Shown piece after piece: positions 54,340-63,457 of a DNA stretch of 64,000 nt. Location of the stretch: positions 1-64,000 of the forward strand of contig NZ_JAAVUQ010000019.1 in the NCBI RefSeq assembly GCF_018449515.1, in the 5' to 3' direction. This DNA is from Caballeronia sp. dw_19 (GTDB lineage Bacteria; Pseudomonadota; Gammaproteobacteria; Burkholderiales; Burkholderiaceae). Below the pieces are notes generated by a model that had not been told where the DNA came from, did no database searches, and saw only the letters and a list, made by a program, of their open reading frames with translations. A program made the position numbers and the translations under genes. Every line of letters starts with the position of its first letter. Position 1 is the stretch's first letter.

Positions 54340-54963
54340 TTACGCCAACGCACGCTCGACGATCGGATACAACGACAACACGAGCAGCGTAGCCATTGTC
54401 CAGTTGAAAGCGCGCAGCCAGCGCGGTTGCGTGAGCAGGCGCCGCATGGATGTGCCGAACGCGGCCCACAGGGTGATGCACGGCAATCCGACGACGATGA
54501 ACACCACCGCCATGAAGACGGCATTGAGCGAAAAGCTTGAATGCAAATGGATAGTGGTCGCGGCTGTCAGCACCATCATCCATGCCTTCGGGTTGATCCA
54601 TTGAAACGCGGCTGCTTCGATAAACCGCATGGGCCGACGCTCGCCGTCGCGAACCTGCATGGTCGCGGAGGTTGCGATCTTCCACGCGAGATACAGCAGG
54701 TACGCCACGCTTAAGGTTTCAAGCAACGTGTAAGCCCAGGTGAAACGCGCAAATGCCTGCCCCACGCCGAGACCGACCAGCACCATCAGAATGGCGACGC
54801 CAACGCTGATGCCAAGCACATGCGGCACCGTGCGGCGCAATCCGAAGTTCACCCCCGACGCAAGCAGCATGGTGTTGTTCGGACCGGGCGTGATAGTGGT
54901 GACGAGCGCGAACAGCACGGCGGCGGGGAGGGCTGTAAGCAAGGCGGCAGTGTCGAGATGCAT
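54340..54963 (-). CDS. LysE-family amino acid exporter
   Basis: 207 aa inner-membrane protein with about six membrane segments. FALVTTITPGPNNTMLLASGVNFGLRRTVPHVLGISVGVAILMVLVGLGVGQAF is the LysE/RhtB N-terminal motif, and AAAFQWINPKAWMMVL is the second conserved region. AGGAAA precedes the ATG. A palindrome at 55051-55071 lies in its promoter region. The substrate is not identifiable. Confidence 0.93.
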   Translation of the reverse strand: MHLDTAALLTALPAAVLFALVTTITPGPNNTMLLASGVNFGLRRTVPHVLGISVGVAILMVLVGLGVGQAFARFTWAYTLLETLSVAYLLYLAWKIATSATMQVRDGERRPMRFIEAAAFQWINPKAWMMVLTAATTIHLHSSFSLNAVFMAVVFIVVGLPCITLWAAFGTSMRRLLTQPRWLRAFNWTMATLLVLSLYPIVERALA

Positions 54964-55050
54964 GGTGTTTCCTGATGTTTCCTGATGTTTCCCTAAGGCG
55001 AGAGCTGAGTCGGAATCGGTAGTCCGCTGGCGTCAGTGTATGAGATGTGA

Positions 55051-55071
55051 TCTGTACAGTACCGGTACAGA
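55051..55071. promoter_or_regulatory. Palindromic operator upstream of lysE
   Basis: TCTGTAC and GTACAGA arms (55051-55057, 55065-55071) with a 7-base centre lie about 90 bases upstream of the LysE-family start. CTGTAC-type palindromes fit a MocR/GntR-type control site, but no cognate regulator is adjacent. Confidence 0.5.
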
Positions 55072-55245
55072 TTATCGAATCATTTCCTGTACGGTGCGGC
55101 AGGTTTTGCACAGCGCGCAATCGGGCACTGTGCTTGCAAAAAATTGTCATAGGAACTCTTACTTGATCGACACGATCCATCTCACGTTCAGCGCTTTTTG
55201 CGGCCGACAAATCCTTTCGAGGATCCGTTCGAACCCGGTGGCCGC

Positions 55246-56580
55246 ATGAGCACTGAAGCGTTTTTCAACCGGGCTGCAATTGCGACAGCGTTCGGCAAGC
55301 TGATCGTTTTAGCCCGCCGATCGACGGCTCGGATTATTTTCCTATCCTTACGAAGGCGATCACGCGGCCATCATGCATGGTGTTCATCTTCGGCTGGGAT
55401 ATCGTATCGACAGCCGCATGCAACTCACGCCGAAAGGTGCCGGCGATGGTTACGCCGACGCGCTCGGCGACTTCCTGCATGATGTTGCGGCGACCCAAAA
55501 ACGGCTGCGCATTGACATGCTCGCGTGGGATTGCGCGATGCTTCATGCGTTCGGGCGCGAGTGGTTGCCGGTCTGCAAGATGGGATGGCGGACGCACCGG
55601 CGGGTCTCGTTCCAGATGGACGGCAAACATCCAATGAGGGCATCACCAGAAGAGGGTGATGATCGACGACAAGCTTGCATTCGTCCACGGCCTCGATCTG
55701 ACGTGTTCGCACCGGGACACGCCCGAGCATGCCGTTGCGAATCCGCATCGCCGCGATGTGAACGGGCAACCGTATCAACTCTTTCACGATGTCCATACCA
55801 TGTTCGATGGGCGACGCCGCGCGCGCCATCGGGCCGCTTGCGCGCGAGACGCTTGAGAAGCCCGATGGTCTCGATCTCGCCATTGTCGCGGCAGGCAAGC
55901 AGCGCGCACGGCTGCACGGATTTCTCACGACCGGTATCGCCTGATGTTGCCGAGCGTGCCGCGGCTTGAAACGGGTTGCGTGAATGTGCACAGCAAATTG
56001 ATGGTGATCGACGACGAGCCGATCGATATCGGGGGAGACGGTAGGGTTCACGCGCTCGAGTATGTGAAGTCGCGCGGGATCCTGTGCCGCCCGAAGCGTT
56101 GATCGATCCGGAGAAACCGGTCGAGCCGGACGAACGCGTTGGACAGTTCGTGCCGGTCGAGACGCCGCGTCGTTTGATTGGCGGGTTTGTATTGCTCGCG
56201 ATGGCGATCGTCGGTTTTGCGGCGGCCTGGCATTGGACGCAGCTTGGGCGATACGCTCAATCCGAAAGCGCTCACACAAGTGGCCCAACGTATTGATGTC
56301 TTGGCGCTCGCGCCGCTCGCGATCATGCCAGCTTACGTGCTGACCGCAGTGATATCCGTGGCGATCACGCTGCTGACTACATCCACGGGTCTGGTGTTTG
56401 ACGCAGCCTGGGGCAGCTTTTATGCGCTCGCGGGACGCTCGCTACGGCTGCGGTCAGCTATCTGATGGGCCAATGTCCCGGTCGCGACATCGTGCGGCGC
56501 GTGGCGGGAGCGCAGGTGAACAAGTTCAGCGAATGAGGGGTAAAACGCGGCTTGATCGTCGTCGTGATCCTGCGGATCCT
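55246..56580 (+). pseudogene. Phospholipase D-VTT domain protein, frameshifted
   Basis: Fragments of a phospholipase D/VTT fusion are spread over three frames. In order: an N-terminal piece (MSTEAFFNRAA); IDGSDYFPILTKAITRPSCMVFIFGWDI; DSRMQLTPKGAGDGYADALGDFLHDV...LRIDMLAWDCAMLHAFGREWLPVCKMGWRTHRRVSFQMDGKHP; the HKD-type HHQKRVMIDDKLAFVHGLDLT; a second HSKLMVIDDE; then VTT membrane segments (LIGGFVLLAMAIVGFAAAW, LTAVISVAITLLTTSTGLVFDAAWGSFYALAG). At least four frame changes and an internal stop make it non-functional. The intact family is about 700 aa and acts on membrane phospholipids. Confidence 0.85.
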
Positions 56581-56584
56581 GCCA

Positions 56585-56721
56585 TCCGTTGTTCGCTTTG
56601 GACCGCATCTGGGTGCATCCGGGCGAGCGTCTTGTACGGGTGGATGTGCATCGAAGTTCGCTTGTCTCAGGTGGTATCGGATCACTATCCGTTGATCGCG
56701 CAGCTATCCTTGTCGCCTTAA
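56585..56721 (+). pseudogene. Endonuclease/exonuclease/phosphatase C-terminal remnant
   Basis: LDRIWVHPGERLVRVDVHRSSL in one frame and SQVVSDHYPLIAQLSLSP in the next reproduce the end of an EEP (endonuclease/exonuclease/phosphatase) protein with its SDHYPL motif. It follows the VTT fragment with no gap, so a deletion removed the end of the VTT gene and most of the EEP gene, followed by a frameshift. Confidence 0.7.
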
Positions 56722-56875
56722 AAAAGACGGTTGTAACGAAAACCCCTTAAAAAAAGGCTTAGAAACACAAAAAGACTCGCACGAAGTTCAATGGCGCTTG
56801 TAGAATCCGGCGTTGATACGGATGCATTCACGCGACCGTATTCTAAAAACACTGACCTCAACAGGTAGGAGAAAC

Positions 56876-57358
56876 ATGCCGACTTCCGCAAAAACCGCCG
56901 CCAAGAAAGCTGCGACCAAAGCTGCTCCCAAGGCTGCAACGAAGACTGCAGCAGCGCCCGTCAAGAAGGTAGCTGCCAAGAAGGCCGCATCGACGCCGGC
57001 TACTGTGGCGAAGAAAGCGGCCGTGAAGACGACGGCAACGCTGTCGCCGATCAAGGACACGTTCACGAAGGCATCGCTCGCCGCGCATCTGGCGGACCGT
57101 GCGACTGTCGACCTGAAAGCAGTGAAGGCCGTCTTGTCGGCACTCGAGGACACCATCCTCGGTGCGGTTCACAAGAAGGGTGCAGGCGAGTTCACGCTGT
57201 CGGGCCTCTTGAAGATTACGGCGCAAGTCGTGCCGGCGAAGAAGAAGCGCTTCGGCAAGGACCCGTTCTCGGGTGAAGACCGTTGGTTCGATGCAAAGCC
57301 GGCGAGCGTGCGTATCAAGGCACGTGCGTTGAAGAAGTTGAAGGACGCCGCAGCGTAA
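56876..57358 (+). CDS. HU-family DNA-binding protein with Lys/Ala-rich N-terminal tail
   Basis: 160 aa. Residues 1-60 form a histone-H1-like Lys/Ala/Thr/Pro tail (KTAAKKAATKAAPKAATKT...); the C-terminal about 100 residues form an HU/IHF-type domain (TFTKASLAAHLADRATVDLKAVKAVLSALEDTILGAVHKKGAGEFTLSGLLKITAQVV...KRFGKDPFSGEDRWFDAKPASVRIKARALKKLKD). It likely compacts DNA as a nucleoid protein. TAGGAG precedes the ATG. A strong terminator follows. Confidence 0.93.
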   Translation: MPTSAKTAAKKAATKAAPKAATKTAAAPVKKVAAKKAASTPATVAKKAAVKTTATLSPIKDTFTKASLAAHLADRATVDLKAVKAVLSALEDTILGAVHKKGAGEFTLSGLLKITAQVVPAKKKRFGKDPFSGEDRWFDAKPASVRIKARALKKLKDAAA

Positions 57359-57420
57359 GCTGACGGAACAGCATCGAAGGACTATGGCAGCGCAGGAGTA
57401 GAGGCGAACCGTAGTCGAAA

Positions 57421-57458
57421 AAAAATGGCCGGTTTCCGCGAGGAAACCGGCCATTTTT
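57421..57458 (+). terminator. Strong Rho-independent terminator after the HU gene
   Basis: A 17-bp perfect stem (AAAAATGGCCGGTTTCC with its complement) around a GCGA tetraloop is followed by more T residues. It ends the HU transcript about 100 bases after the stop. Confidence 0.92.
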
Positions 57459-57596
57459 TTGCCTTCTTCCGATGATGCGAGGCTGGATGACAACGACGTT
57501 CGAACGTGACGACTGATGTCCAAACAGCAATTCCTGTCGAGCTCTGCCCGGGTTTCGCGTAACAAAGTGTGGCTTAGCGTGGCGCGAAGGCTCGGC

Positions 57597-57995
57597 TCAA
57601 ACCGGCTCTTCAAGGATCACCGTCGACGGTCCCGGCTCACTTTGGCAGCCCGCGTCATAGTCGATGGTATGCGCATCGAAGCGCTGGATCGCGCGCAGGA
57701 GGCGAGGCGAGAATGTGGCGCCGAAGCGAGCGATGAGTTGATCGCGTTGTGCGGGACTTGCATGCGCGAGCGTTCGCAGTTCGTCTATCGGGATGCCGAC
57801 GAAAAGATTCAGCGGAAACGGCGGCGCGGAATCGATGGAAAAATTCGGTGCGCGGATACGCAGCCCGGGTTGAAGATGCGTTCCGAGTTCCATGGTGAAG
57901 ATGAAGCTGGCGTTATCGGGCGAAGCAGTTTTAGCTTCACTGAGAAGGCGCGGCGCGACGTCTTGAAGCGATGAGATTTCCTGGTCGGTCAGCAT
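57597..57995 (-). CDS. Protein of unknown function (132 aa)
   Basis: 132 aa, soluble, no signal peptide. MLTDQEISSLQDVAPRLLSEAKTASPDNASFIFTMELGTHLQPGLRIRAPNFSIDSAPPFPLNLFVGIPIDELRTL; it ends QSEPGPSTVILEEPV. AAGGA is 7 nt before the ATG at 57995; an upstream start at 58082 is unlikely. No family is recognised. Confidence 0.65.
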   Translation of the reverse strand: MLTDQEISSLQDVAPRLLSEAKTASPDNASFIFTMELGTHLQPGLRIRAPNFSIDSAPPFPLNLFVGIPIDELRTLAHASPAQRDQLIARFGATFSPRLLRAIQRFDAHTIDYDAGCQSEPGPSTVILEEPV

Positions 57996-58493
57996 GACGA
58001 AATCCTTCGAAGAAAAAGCGGTGAGATAGTTTTCGAGCCCACACGCAACACCGCGCTGGAAGTTCGAGAAGGAAAGCAACACCGATGCCGGATAAAAAGC
58101 GCGGGTAGGAACGCGCTGTCAATGTCACATTTACGCGGCCATTTACCTGAAACAAGCGCAGTGAGGCAGAGCGTCCAGCCAAGCATAAAAGGCGTGGAAG
58201 CCGTACGGCTTTCGCGCCAAAACAGGGGCAACACAATAAAGACCCTTGAAACCTGGGCCGAATTGAATGTCCCCGGCGCGGGTATAACCATCTGAAAACA
58301 AACTGAAAGCGGCTCAACCGTCACTCAGTAATGACGGCACGTGGCTTGCTTAAGGCTTGCCCTTACGCTGAACCGTCGCGTGAAAAGAAGAAAAAAGTTC
58401 AACAGCAAGAGATTCCCATTCTGTCGACCTGCGACCTGGGGAGTGGCCAGACACTTGTGTCATTCCGCGTTTCAATGAGTGAGAGAGGGCCTG
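57996..58493. other. Long upstream region of the efflux operon
   Basis: About 500 bases between the divergent unknown gene and emrA. Several open frames exist but none has a Shine-Dalgarno, coding bias or recognisable product. Promoters for both sides are expected here. No MarR/TetR-type regulator gene is present in the region. Confidence 0.55.
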
Positions 58494-59666
58494 ATGCCAG
58501 ATCAAGACGCACGACCTGACCATAACGAAGACAAGGCCGGGGATGATTCAAACCGCGGCGAGCAAAAAAGCGATAACGATAAAAACGGCGGCCAGGACAA
58601 GTCCAACGACAAGTCCAACGGGGAAAAGAAAGGCCCGGGCAAAAAGCCGCTGATCATCCTGGCGATCGTTGTGGTGCTGCTGATCCTGGGTGGTTTGATC
58701 TGGTGGTTCGCGACCCGGAATCAGGTCAGTACCGACGATGCGTACACCGACGGCGACGCAGTGACAATCGCGCCGAAGGTCTCGGGCTACGTCGTGGTCA
58801 TGAACCTCGGCGACAACAAGTTCGTTCACAAGGGCGATCTGCTGATCAAGATCGATCCGCGCGACTATCAGGCTCAACTGGACCAGGCGAATGCCCAACT
58901 TGGTCTGGCGAAGGCGCAACTCAACGCGGCTCAAGTGCAACTGGATATTGCCCGCGTGCAATATCCAGCGCAACTGACTCAGGCGAAGGCTCAGGAACAA
59001 AGCGCGCAAGCGAGCCTGGCGCAGACCCGCGCGGCTTACGAACGGCAGCGTGCCGTCGATGTCCGGGCGACATCGCAGCAAAATATCGACACTGCGACGG
59101 CTCAGCAAAAGAGCGCGCTGGCCAACGTCGCGCAGGCACAGGCGCAGGTGAAAACCGCGAGCCTGGTTCCCCAGCAAATCAGCCAGGCGCAGGCAACGGT
59201 AGAGGAACGCCGGCAGCAGGTTGAACAGGCCGAGGCGCAGGTGGAAGCGGCGGCGTTGAACCTGTCTTACACGGAACTGCGCGCGCCTGCGGACGGCTGG
59301 GTTACCAAACGCAACGTGCAGTACGGTACTTTCCTGCAGGCGGGCACGTCGATTTTTTCACTCGTGACCACCACGGTCTGGGTCACGGCCAACTTCAAGG
59401 AGTCGCAACTCGAGCGCATGCGCCCGGGTGATTCGGTGGATGTATCCGTCGATGCATATCCTGATCTGAAACTGCACGGTCACGTGGATAGTATTCAGCT
59501 CGGCAGTGGCTCGCGTTTTTCGGCTTTCCCCGCTGAGAATGCGACGGGAAACTTCGTGAAGATCGTGCAGCGCGTGCCGGTGAAGATCCTGATCGATAGC
59601 GGGATGCAGCCTGACCTGCCGCTGCCGCTCGGACTTTCCGTGGTGCCGAAGGTGATGTTGAAATGA
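58494..59666 (+). CDS. Membrane fusion protein of an EmrA-type efflux pump
   Basis: 390 aa. A long charged, Asn/Lys/Asp-rich cytoplasmic leader (to about residue 50) precedes one membrane helix (PLIILAIVVVLLILGGLIWWF). The periplasmic part has a lipoyl/biotinyl-like domain (VTIAPKVSGYVVVMNLGDNKFVHKGDLLIKIDPRDYQAQLDQANAQL), a long coiled coil rich in Gln-Ala repeats, and LSYTELRAPADGWVTKRNVQYGTFLQAGTSIF. It links inner-membrane pump and outer-membrane channel. GAGAGAGGG precedes the ATG; EmrB follows at an overlapping ATGA. Confidence 0.94.
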   Translation: MPDQDARPDHNEDKAGDDSNRGEQKSDNDKNGGQDKSNDKSNGEKKGPGKKPLIILAIVVVLLILGGLIWWFATRNQVSTDDAYTDGDAVTIAPKVSGYVVVMNLGDNKFVHKGDLLIKIDPRDYQAQLDQANAQLGLAKAQLNAAQVQLDIARVQYPAQLTQAKAQEQSAQASLAQTRAAYERQRAVDVRATSQQNIDTATAQQKSALANVAQAQAQVKTASLVPQQISQAQATVEERRQQVEQAEAQVEAAALNLSYTELRAPADGWVTKRNVQYGTFLQAGTSIFSLVTTTVWVTANFKESQLERMRPGDSVDVSVDAYPDLKLHGHVDSIQLGSGSRFSAFPAENATGNFVKIVQRVPVKILIDSGMQPDLPLPLGLSVVPKVMLK

Positions 59667-61231
59667 GCGACCATTCCGGCTGGAAACCGAAGTCGAATCC
59701 CTGGCTGATTGCGGTCGTGGTCACGCTTGCGGCGTTCATGGAAGTGCTCGACACCACCATTGTGAACGTCGCGTTGCCGCACATTTCGGGCGCGATGTCC
59801 GCGAGTTACGACGAAGCCACCTGGACGCTGACCGCGTATCTTGTCGCGAACGGCATTGTGCTTCCCATCTCCGCTTTTTTCTCGAAACTGCTGGGACGTA
59901 AGCGATATTTCCTGATCTGCATCGGCGCGTTCACGGTCTGTTCGCTGCTGTGCGGCCTGGCCACCGACCTGTGGCAACTGATCGTATTCCGGGTCTTGCA
60001 GGGCTTCTTCGGTGGTGGATTACAACCGAACCAGCAGTCCATCATCCTCGATACCTTTCCGCCCGAGCAGCGCGGCCGGGCGTTCTCGATCTCGGCCGTG
60101 GCGATCGTGGTGGCGCCGGTGATTGGGCCGACGCTCGGCGGCTGGATCACCGACAACCTCACGTGGCGCTGGGTGTTCTTGATCAACGTGCCGATCGGCG
60201 TGATCACGACCATTGCCGTGATGCAGTTTGTTGAAGACCCGCCGTGGGAGCGGAAAAAGGATCGCAAGGAACTGGGGCTCGATTTCATCGGCATTGGATT
60301 GATTGCGCTGGGTCTCGGCTGCCTGCAAGTGTTCCTCGATCGCGGCGAGGACGACGACTGGTTCAAGTCGGGTTTCATCACGACCTTCGCGATCCTGTCG
60401 GCGATCGGCATAGTCGGCGCGATCTTCTGGTTGCTTTACGCGAAGAAACCGGTGGTCGATCTACGAGTATTCAAGGACAGGAATTTTGCGCTGGGTTCGG
60501 TATGCATGGCGGGTTTTGCAACGATCCTTTACGGAAGTGCGGTGCTTGTGCCTCAGCTTGCCCAGCAGCAACTGGGTTATACCGCGACGCTCGCGGGGCT
60601 GGTGTTGTCGCCGGGCGCGATGATGATCGTGGCCATCATTCCTGTGGTGAGCAAGCTGATGCCGATCATACAAACCCGCTACCTGGTCGGTTTCGGTTTT
60701 TTCCTCATGGCGTGTGCGTTGTTTTATACGCATCACCTGGTGCCGAACATCGACTTCAAGACGTTGACCATGATGCGAAGTTCGCAATCCATCGCCATCG
60801 CGTTCCTGTTCGTGCCGATCACCACGCTGGCTTATCTGACGCTGAAAGCATCGGAGAATGCGGACGCTTCCGCGTTGTTCACCATGTTCCGCAACGTGGC
60901 GGGATCGATTGGGATTTCGCTCTCCACCGCAGCGATTGTCGAGCGCACGCAGGCGAACATGGCGCACATGGCCGTGCATATGACGCCGTTGAACCCGAAC
61001 TACAACGATTCGATACAACGTCTCACGCACACGTTGATGGACATGGGGCAGACCATGCAGCAGGCCATGACCACGGCGACCGGGCTGATGTACAAGCAAT
61101 ACATTTCGCAGTCCACGATCCTGGCCTATCTGGACGTGTTCGGCGCGGTGGCGATCTTTGCGTTGTGTTTCGTGCCGATCACCTTTTTCTTTTCGCCGGT
61201 GAAAGCCGCGGGTGGCGGGGGAGGGCATTGA
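59663..61231 (+). CDS. DHA2-family MFS efflux pump (EmrB-like)
   Basis: 522 aa with 14 membrane segments. The DHA2 motif LDTTIVNVALPHISGAMSASYDEATWTLTAYLVANGIVLPISAF and the antiporter motif C region PVIGPTLGGWITDNLTWRWVFLINVPIGVI are present. It exports hydrophobic drugs or host/plant compounds by proton antiport. It overlaps emrA by 4 bases and is followed by the outer-membrane lipoprotein with a 1-base gap. Confidence 0.95.
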   Translation: MSDHSGWKPKSNPWLIAVVVTLAAFMEVLDTTIVNVALPHISGAMSASYDEATWTLTAYLVANGIVLPISAFFSKLLGRKRYFLICIGAFTVCSLLCGLATDLWQLIVFRVLQGFFGGGLQPNQQSIILDTFPPEQRGRAFSISAVAIVVAPVIGPTLGGWITDNLTWRWVFLINVPIGVITTIAVMQFVEDPPWERKKDRKELGLDFIGIGLIALGLGCLQVFLDRGEDDDWFKSGFITTFAILSAIGIVGAIFWLLYAKKPVVDLRVFKDRNFALGSVCMAGFATILYGSAVLVPQLAQQQLGYTATLAGLVLSPGAMMIVAIIPVVSKLMPIIQTRYLVGFGFFLMACALFYTHHLVPNIDFKTLTMMRSSQSIAIAFLFVPITTLAYLTLKASENADASALFTMFRNVAGSIGISLSTAAIVERTQANMAHMAVHMTPLNPNYNDSIQRLTHTLMDMGQTMQQAMTTATGLMYKQYISQSTILAYLDVFGAVAIFALCFVPITFFFSPVKAAGGGGGH

Positions 61232-61232
61232 G

Positions 61233-62771
61233 ATGAGCAAACGCTTGATTCCGCTGCTGCTTTCCATGCTCGCCGGCGCGTGTTCGGTCGGTCCGAATTT
61301 CACGCCGCCCGACGCAAAAGCGCCGGACAACTGGCACGATCTGCAGCGCGCGCAGAACCCGCCCGACGACATGCGCTTCCCCCATGCCAGCGTGCCGTCG
61401 CTGGTCGATACCAATGCGGACCCCGATCCTCGCTGGTGGCGGCAATTCAACGATGCCACGCTGGACTCGCTGATCGACCGTGCGGCGGCGGGCAATCTGG
61501 ATTTGCAGGGCGCGGTGCTGCGCATTGCGGCGGCGCGCGAACAGGCGGTGGTATCGGGGGCGCAGGGGTTGCCGCAAGTCAGTGCGAACGCGAGCTATAA
61601 GCGTGAGCAACTGGGCTTGAAGGGCTTGCTGCAATCGCAGGGTGTCTACGACAAGGTCAATGCGCTCGGGTCGAACAGCGCGAGCGCGACCAGCGCCCTG
61701 AATTCCTTGACGGCTCCGGTGAACCTGTTCCAGGATGGTTTCGATGCCTCCTGGGAACTTGATCTGTTCGGGCGAGTGCGGCGCTCGGTGGAGTCTGCGA
61801 ATGCGCAGACGGAGTCGGAGATAGAAAACCGTAACGACGCGCTTGTCTCGCTCGAAGCGGAGGTTGCGCAGACCTATTCGCAGCTGCGCGGGGCGCAACT
61901 ACTGAAGCGGATCACGCTGGCCGAGATCGATTCGGAGCAGCAGATCCTTGATTTGACCCGTGAACAGGCGCGTGTGGGGCTGACGAGCCAGAGCGACGTG
62001 GAGAGCGCGACAGCGCAGGTGGGATCGTTGCAGGCGCAGTTACCGCAGTTCGATGCACAGATTGCGCAGGCGATGAATGGCCTTGCCGTATTGACCGGCA
62101 GTGCGCCGGGGGCACTGGATGCGGAGTTGGAGGTGGCGGGGGCTGTGCCGCCGGTGCCGCCGAGCGTACCGATTGGTTTGCCGTCCACGTTGGCGCGGCG
62201 GCGTCCTGACGTTCGCCGGGCGGAGAGTGATTTGCATTCGGCGACTGCTGAGATTGGAGTGGCGGTGGCGCAGATGTACCCGGATGTATCGTTGACGGGG
62301 ACTGTGGGTACGCGTGCTACTCAGGCGAAATATCTGGCGCACTGGTCGAGTTTGTTCTGGACGGTTGGGCCTAGCATTTCGCTGCCGATTTTCGAAGGTG
62401 GCGCGTTGCGGGCGAACGTGCGGATAGCGAAGGTGCAGGCGGGTCAGGCGGCGCTGCAATATCGCTCGACGGTGCTGAAGGCGTTGCAGGACGTGGATAA
62501 CGCGTTGGTATCGTACCGGACGGACCAGGACCGTCGCGAGGCGCTGACGCGTACGGTGGAGGCTAACCGGATCAGTTTGCAGCTTGCGACCGACAGTTAC
62601 CGGAAGGGGCTGGTGAGTTTCATTACTGTTCTGGATGCGGAGCGGCAGTTGGCTGAGACGCGGCAACAACTGGCGCAATCGACGGTAAGTGTGACGACGG
62701 ATTTGATCGCTGTATATAAGTCGCTGGGAGGCGGATGGCAGGGCACGCCGGAGGCGGTGGGAGTTCGGTGA
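61233..62771 (+). CDS. Outer-membrane efflux lipoprotein (NodT/OprM family)
   Basis: 512 aa. The signal peptide ends in lipobox LAGAC-SVGPNF, so the Cys is lipidated and the protein inserts in the outer membrane. DPRWWRQFNDATLDSLIDRAAAGNLDLQGAVLRI and the second half PIGLPSTLARRRPDVRRAESDLHSATAEIGVAVAQMYPDVSLTG are the repeated RND-type outer-membrane-factor motifs. It forms the exit duct of the EmrAB pump. The start is the ATG of MSKRLIPLLLSMLAG; an earlier start at 61212 would precede the signal. Confidence 0.94.
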   Translation: MSKRLIPLLLSMLAGACSVGPNFTPPDAKAPDNWHDLQRAQNPPDDMRFPHASVPSLVDTNADPDPRWWRQFNDATLDSLIDRAAAGNLDLQGAVLRIAAAREQAVVSGAQGLPQVSANASYKREQLGLKGLLQSQGVYDKVNALGSNSASATSALNSLTAPVNLFQDGFDASWELDLFGRVRRSVESANAQTESEIENRNDALVSLEAEVAQTYSQLRGAQLLKRITLAEIDSEQQILDLTREQARVGLTSQSDVESATAQVGSLQAQLPQFDAQIAQAMNGLAVLTGSAPGALDAELEVAGAVPPVPPSVPIGLPSTLARRRPDVRRAESDLHSATAEIGVAVAQMYPDVSLTGTVGTRATQAKYLAHWSSLFWTVGPSISLPIFEGGALRANVRIAKVQAGQAALQYRSTVLKALQDVDNALVSYRTDQDRREALTRTVEANRISLQLATDSYRKGLVSFITVLDAERQLAETRQQLAQSTVSVTTDLIAVYKSLGGGWQGTPEAVGVR

Positions 62772-62811
62772 GGGGGCAGACAGCACGATGAAAACACTCG
62801 CCGAACACAGT

Positions 62812-63210
62812 TAAGGCCGTGCCGATTCCTTGGCAACTGGTGCTTGCCCGAGAGCGTTGGGGGCGAAGCGTGTTCGTGTCAGGATTCGCGAGAAGGAGGG
62901 GTTCAAACATCCTTCGCTCTGGCGAGCACCGTGCTTTTGGGGCACCTATGAATGAAAACTGCACGCTGTGGACACTTAGGGTAGCGGGTTTTAAAAGCGC
63001 TTTCTTTGCTTCGTTTCTTTGTCGCTTTGGACAAAGAAATGACGTGCCGCCACGCACAGTGGCTAACAGTGATAAAGAGAAAATCCGACTCACGCAGACC
63101 ACCACGGCCGAAAGCACCACCCCGGCATAGACCCCGACCGCTAACCCCAAAACCGCCCAACCAAACCACCCCAAACCCCAAGTGCGAACGAACATCCCCT
63201 CCGCACCAAA
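62812..63210 (+). repeat. Dispersed repeat, copy D
   Basis: Same orientation and near-identical to the 19119-19520 copy. The hairpin arms TTTCTTTGTC (63014-63023) and GACAAAGAAA (63030-63039) enclose GCTTTG. It starts about 40 bases after the efflux operon stop and so may also serve as its transcript end. The tail ends near AAGTGCGAACGAA, as at the left window edge. Confidence 0.85.
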
Positions 63211-63457
63211 ACAGGGCACCCCTTCCACCCCATCACCCCCCCACCGCCCCCACCGCACTCATTTGAAGCAAACTCCCCCCTAACCCGCCAAAACAATGAG
63301 TAAAAACAAGTAGTAGAAAAAATGGCACGTCTGTTGCTTAATTGTAGATACTGAAACTACCGAAGCGTCGGACAGGCGTGGCCCAGCTTGAAGAGCGGTA
63401 TCGAGCGGCATTTCCACGCACAGGCGGCACCAGGCCGCGATCAAAAAAGGACGCAAG

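Noticed and set aside
62819..63130. 103-codon frame repeated exactly in two repeat copies (also 19125-19436) as a possible small gene
   Set aside because: The copies are nearly identical DNA, so an equal frame is expected; copy B is frameshifted, and the product has no coding-like character.
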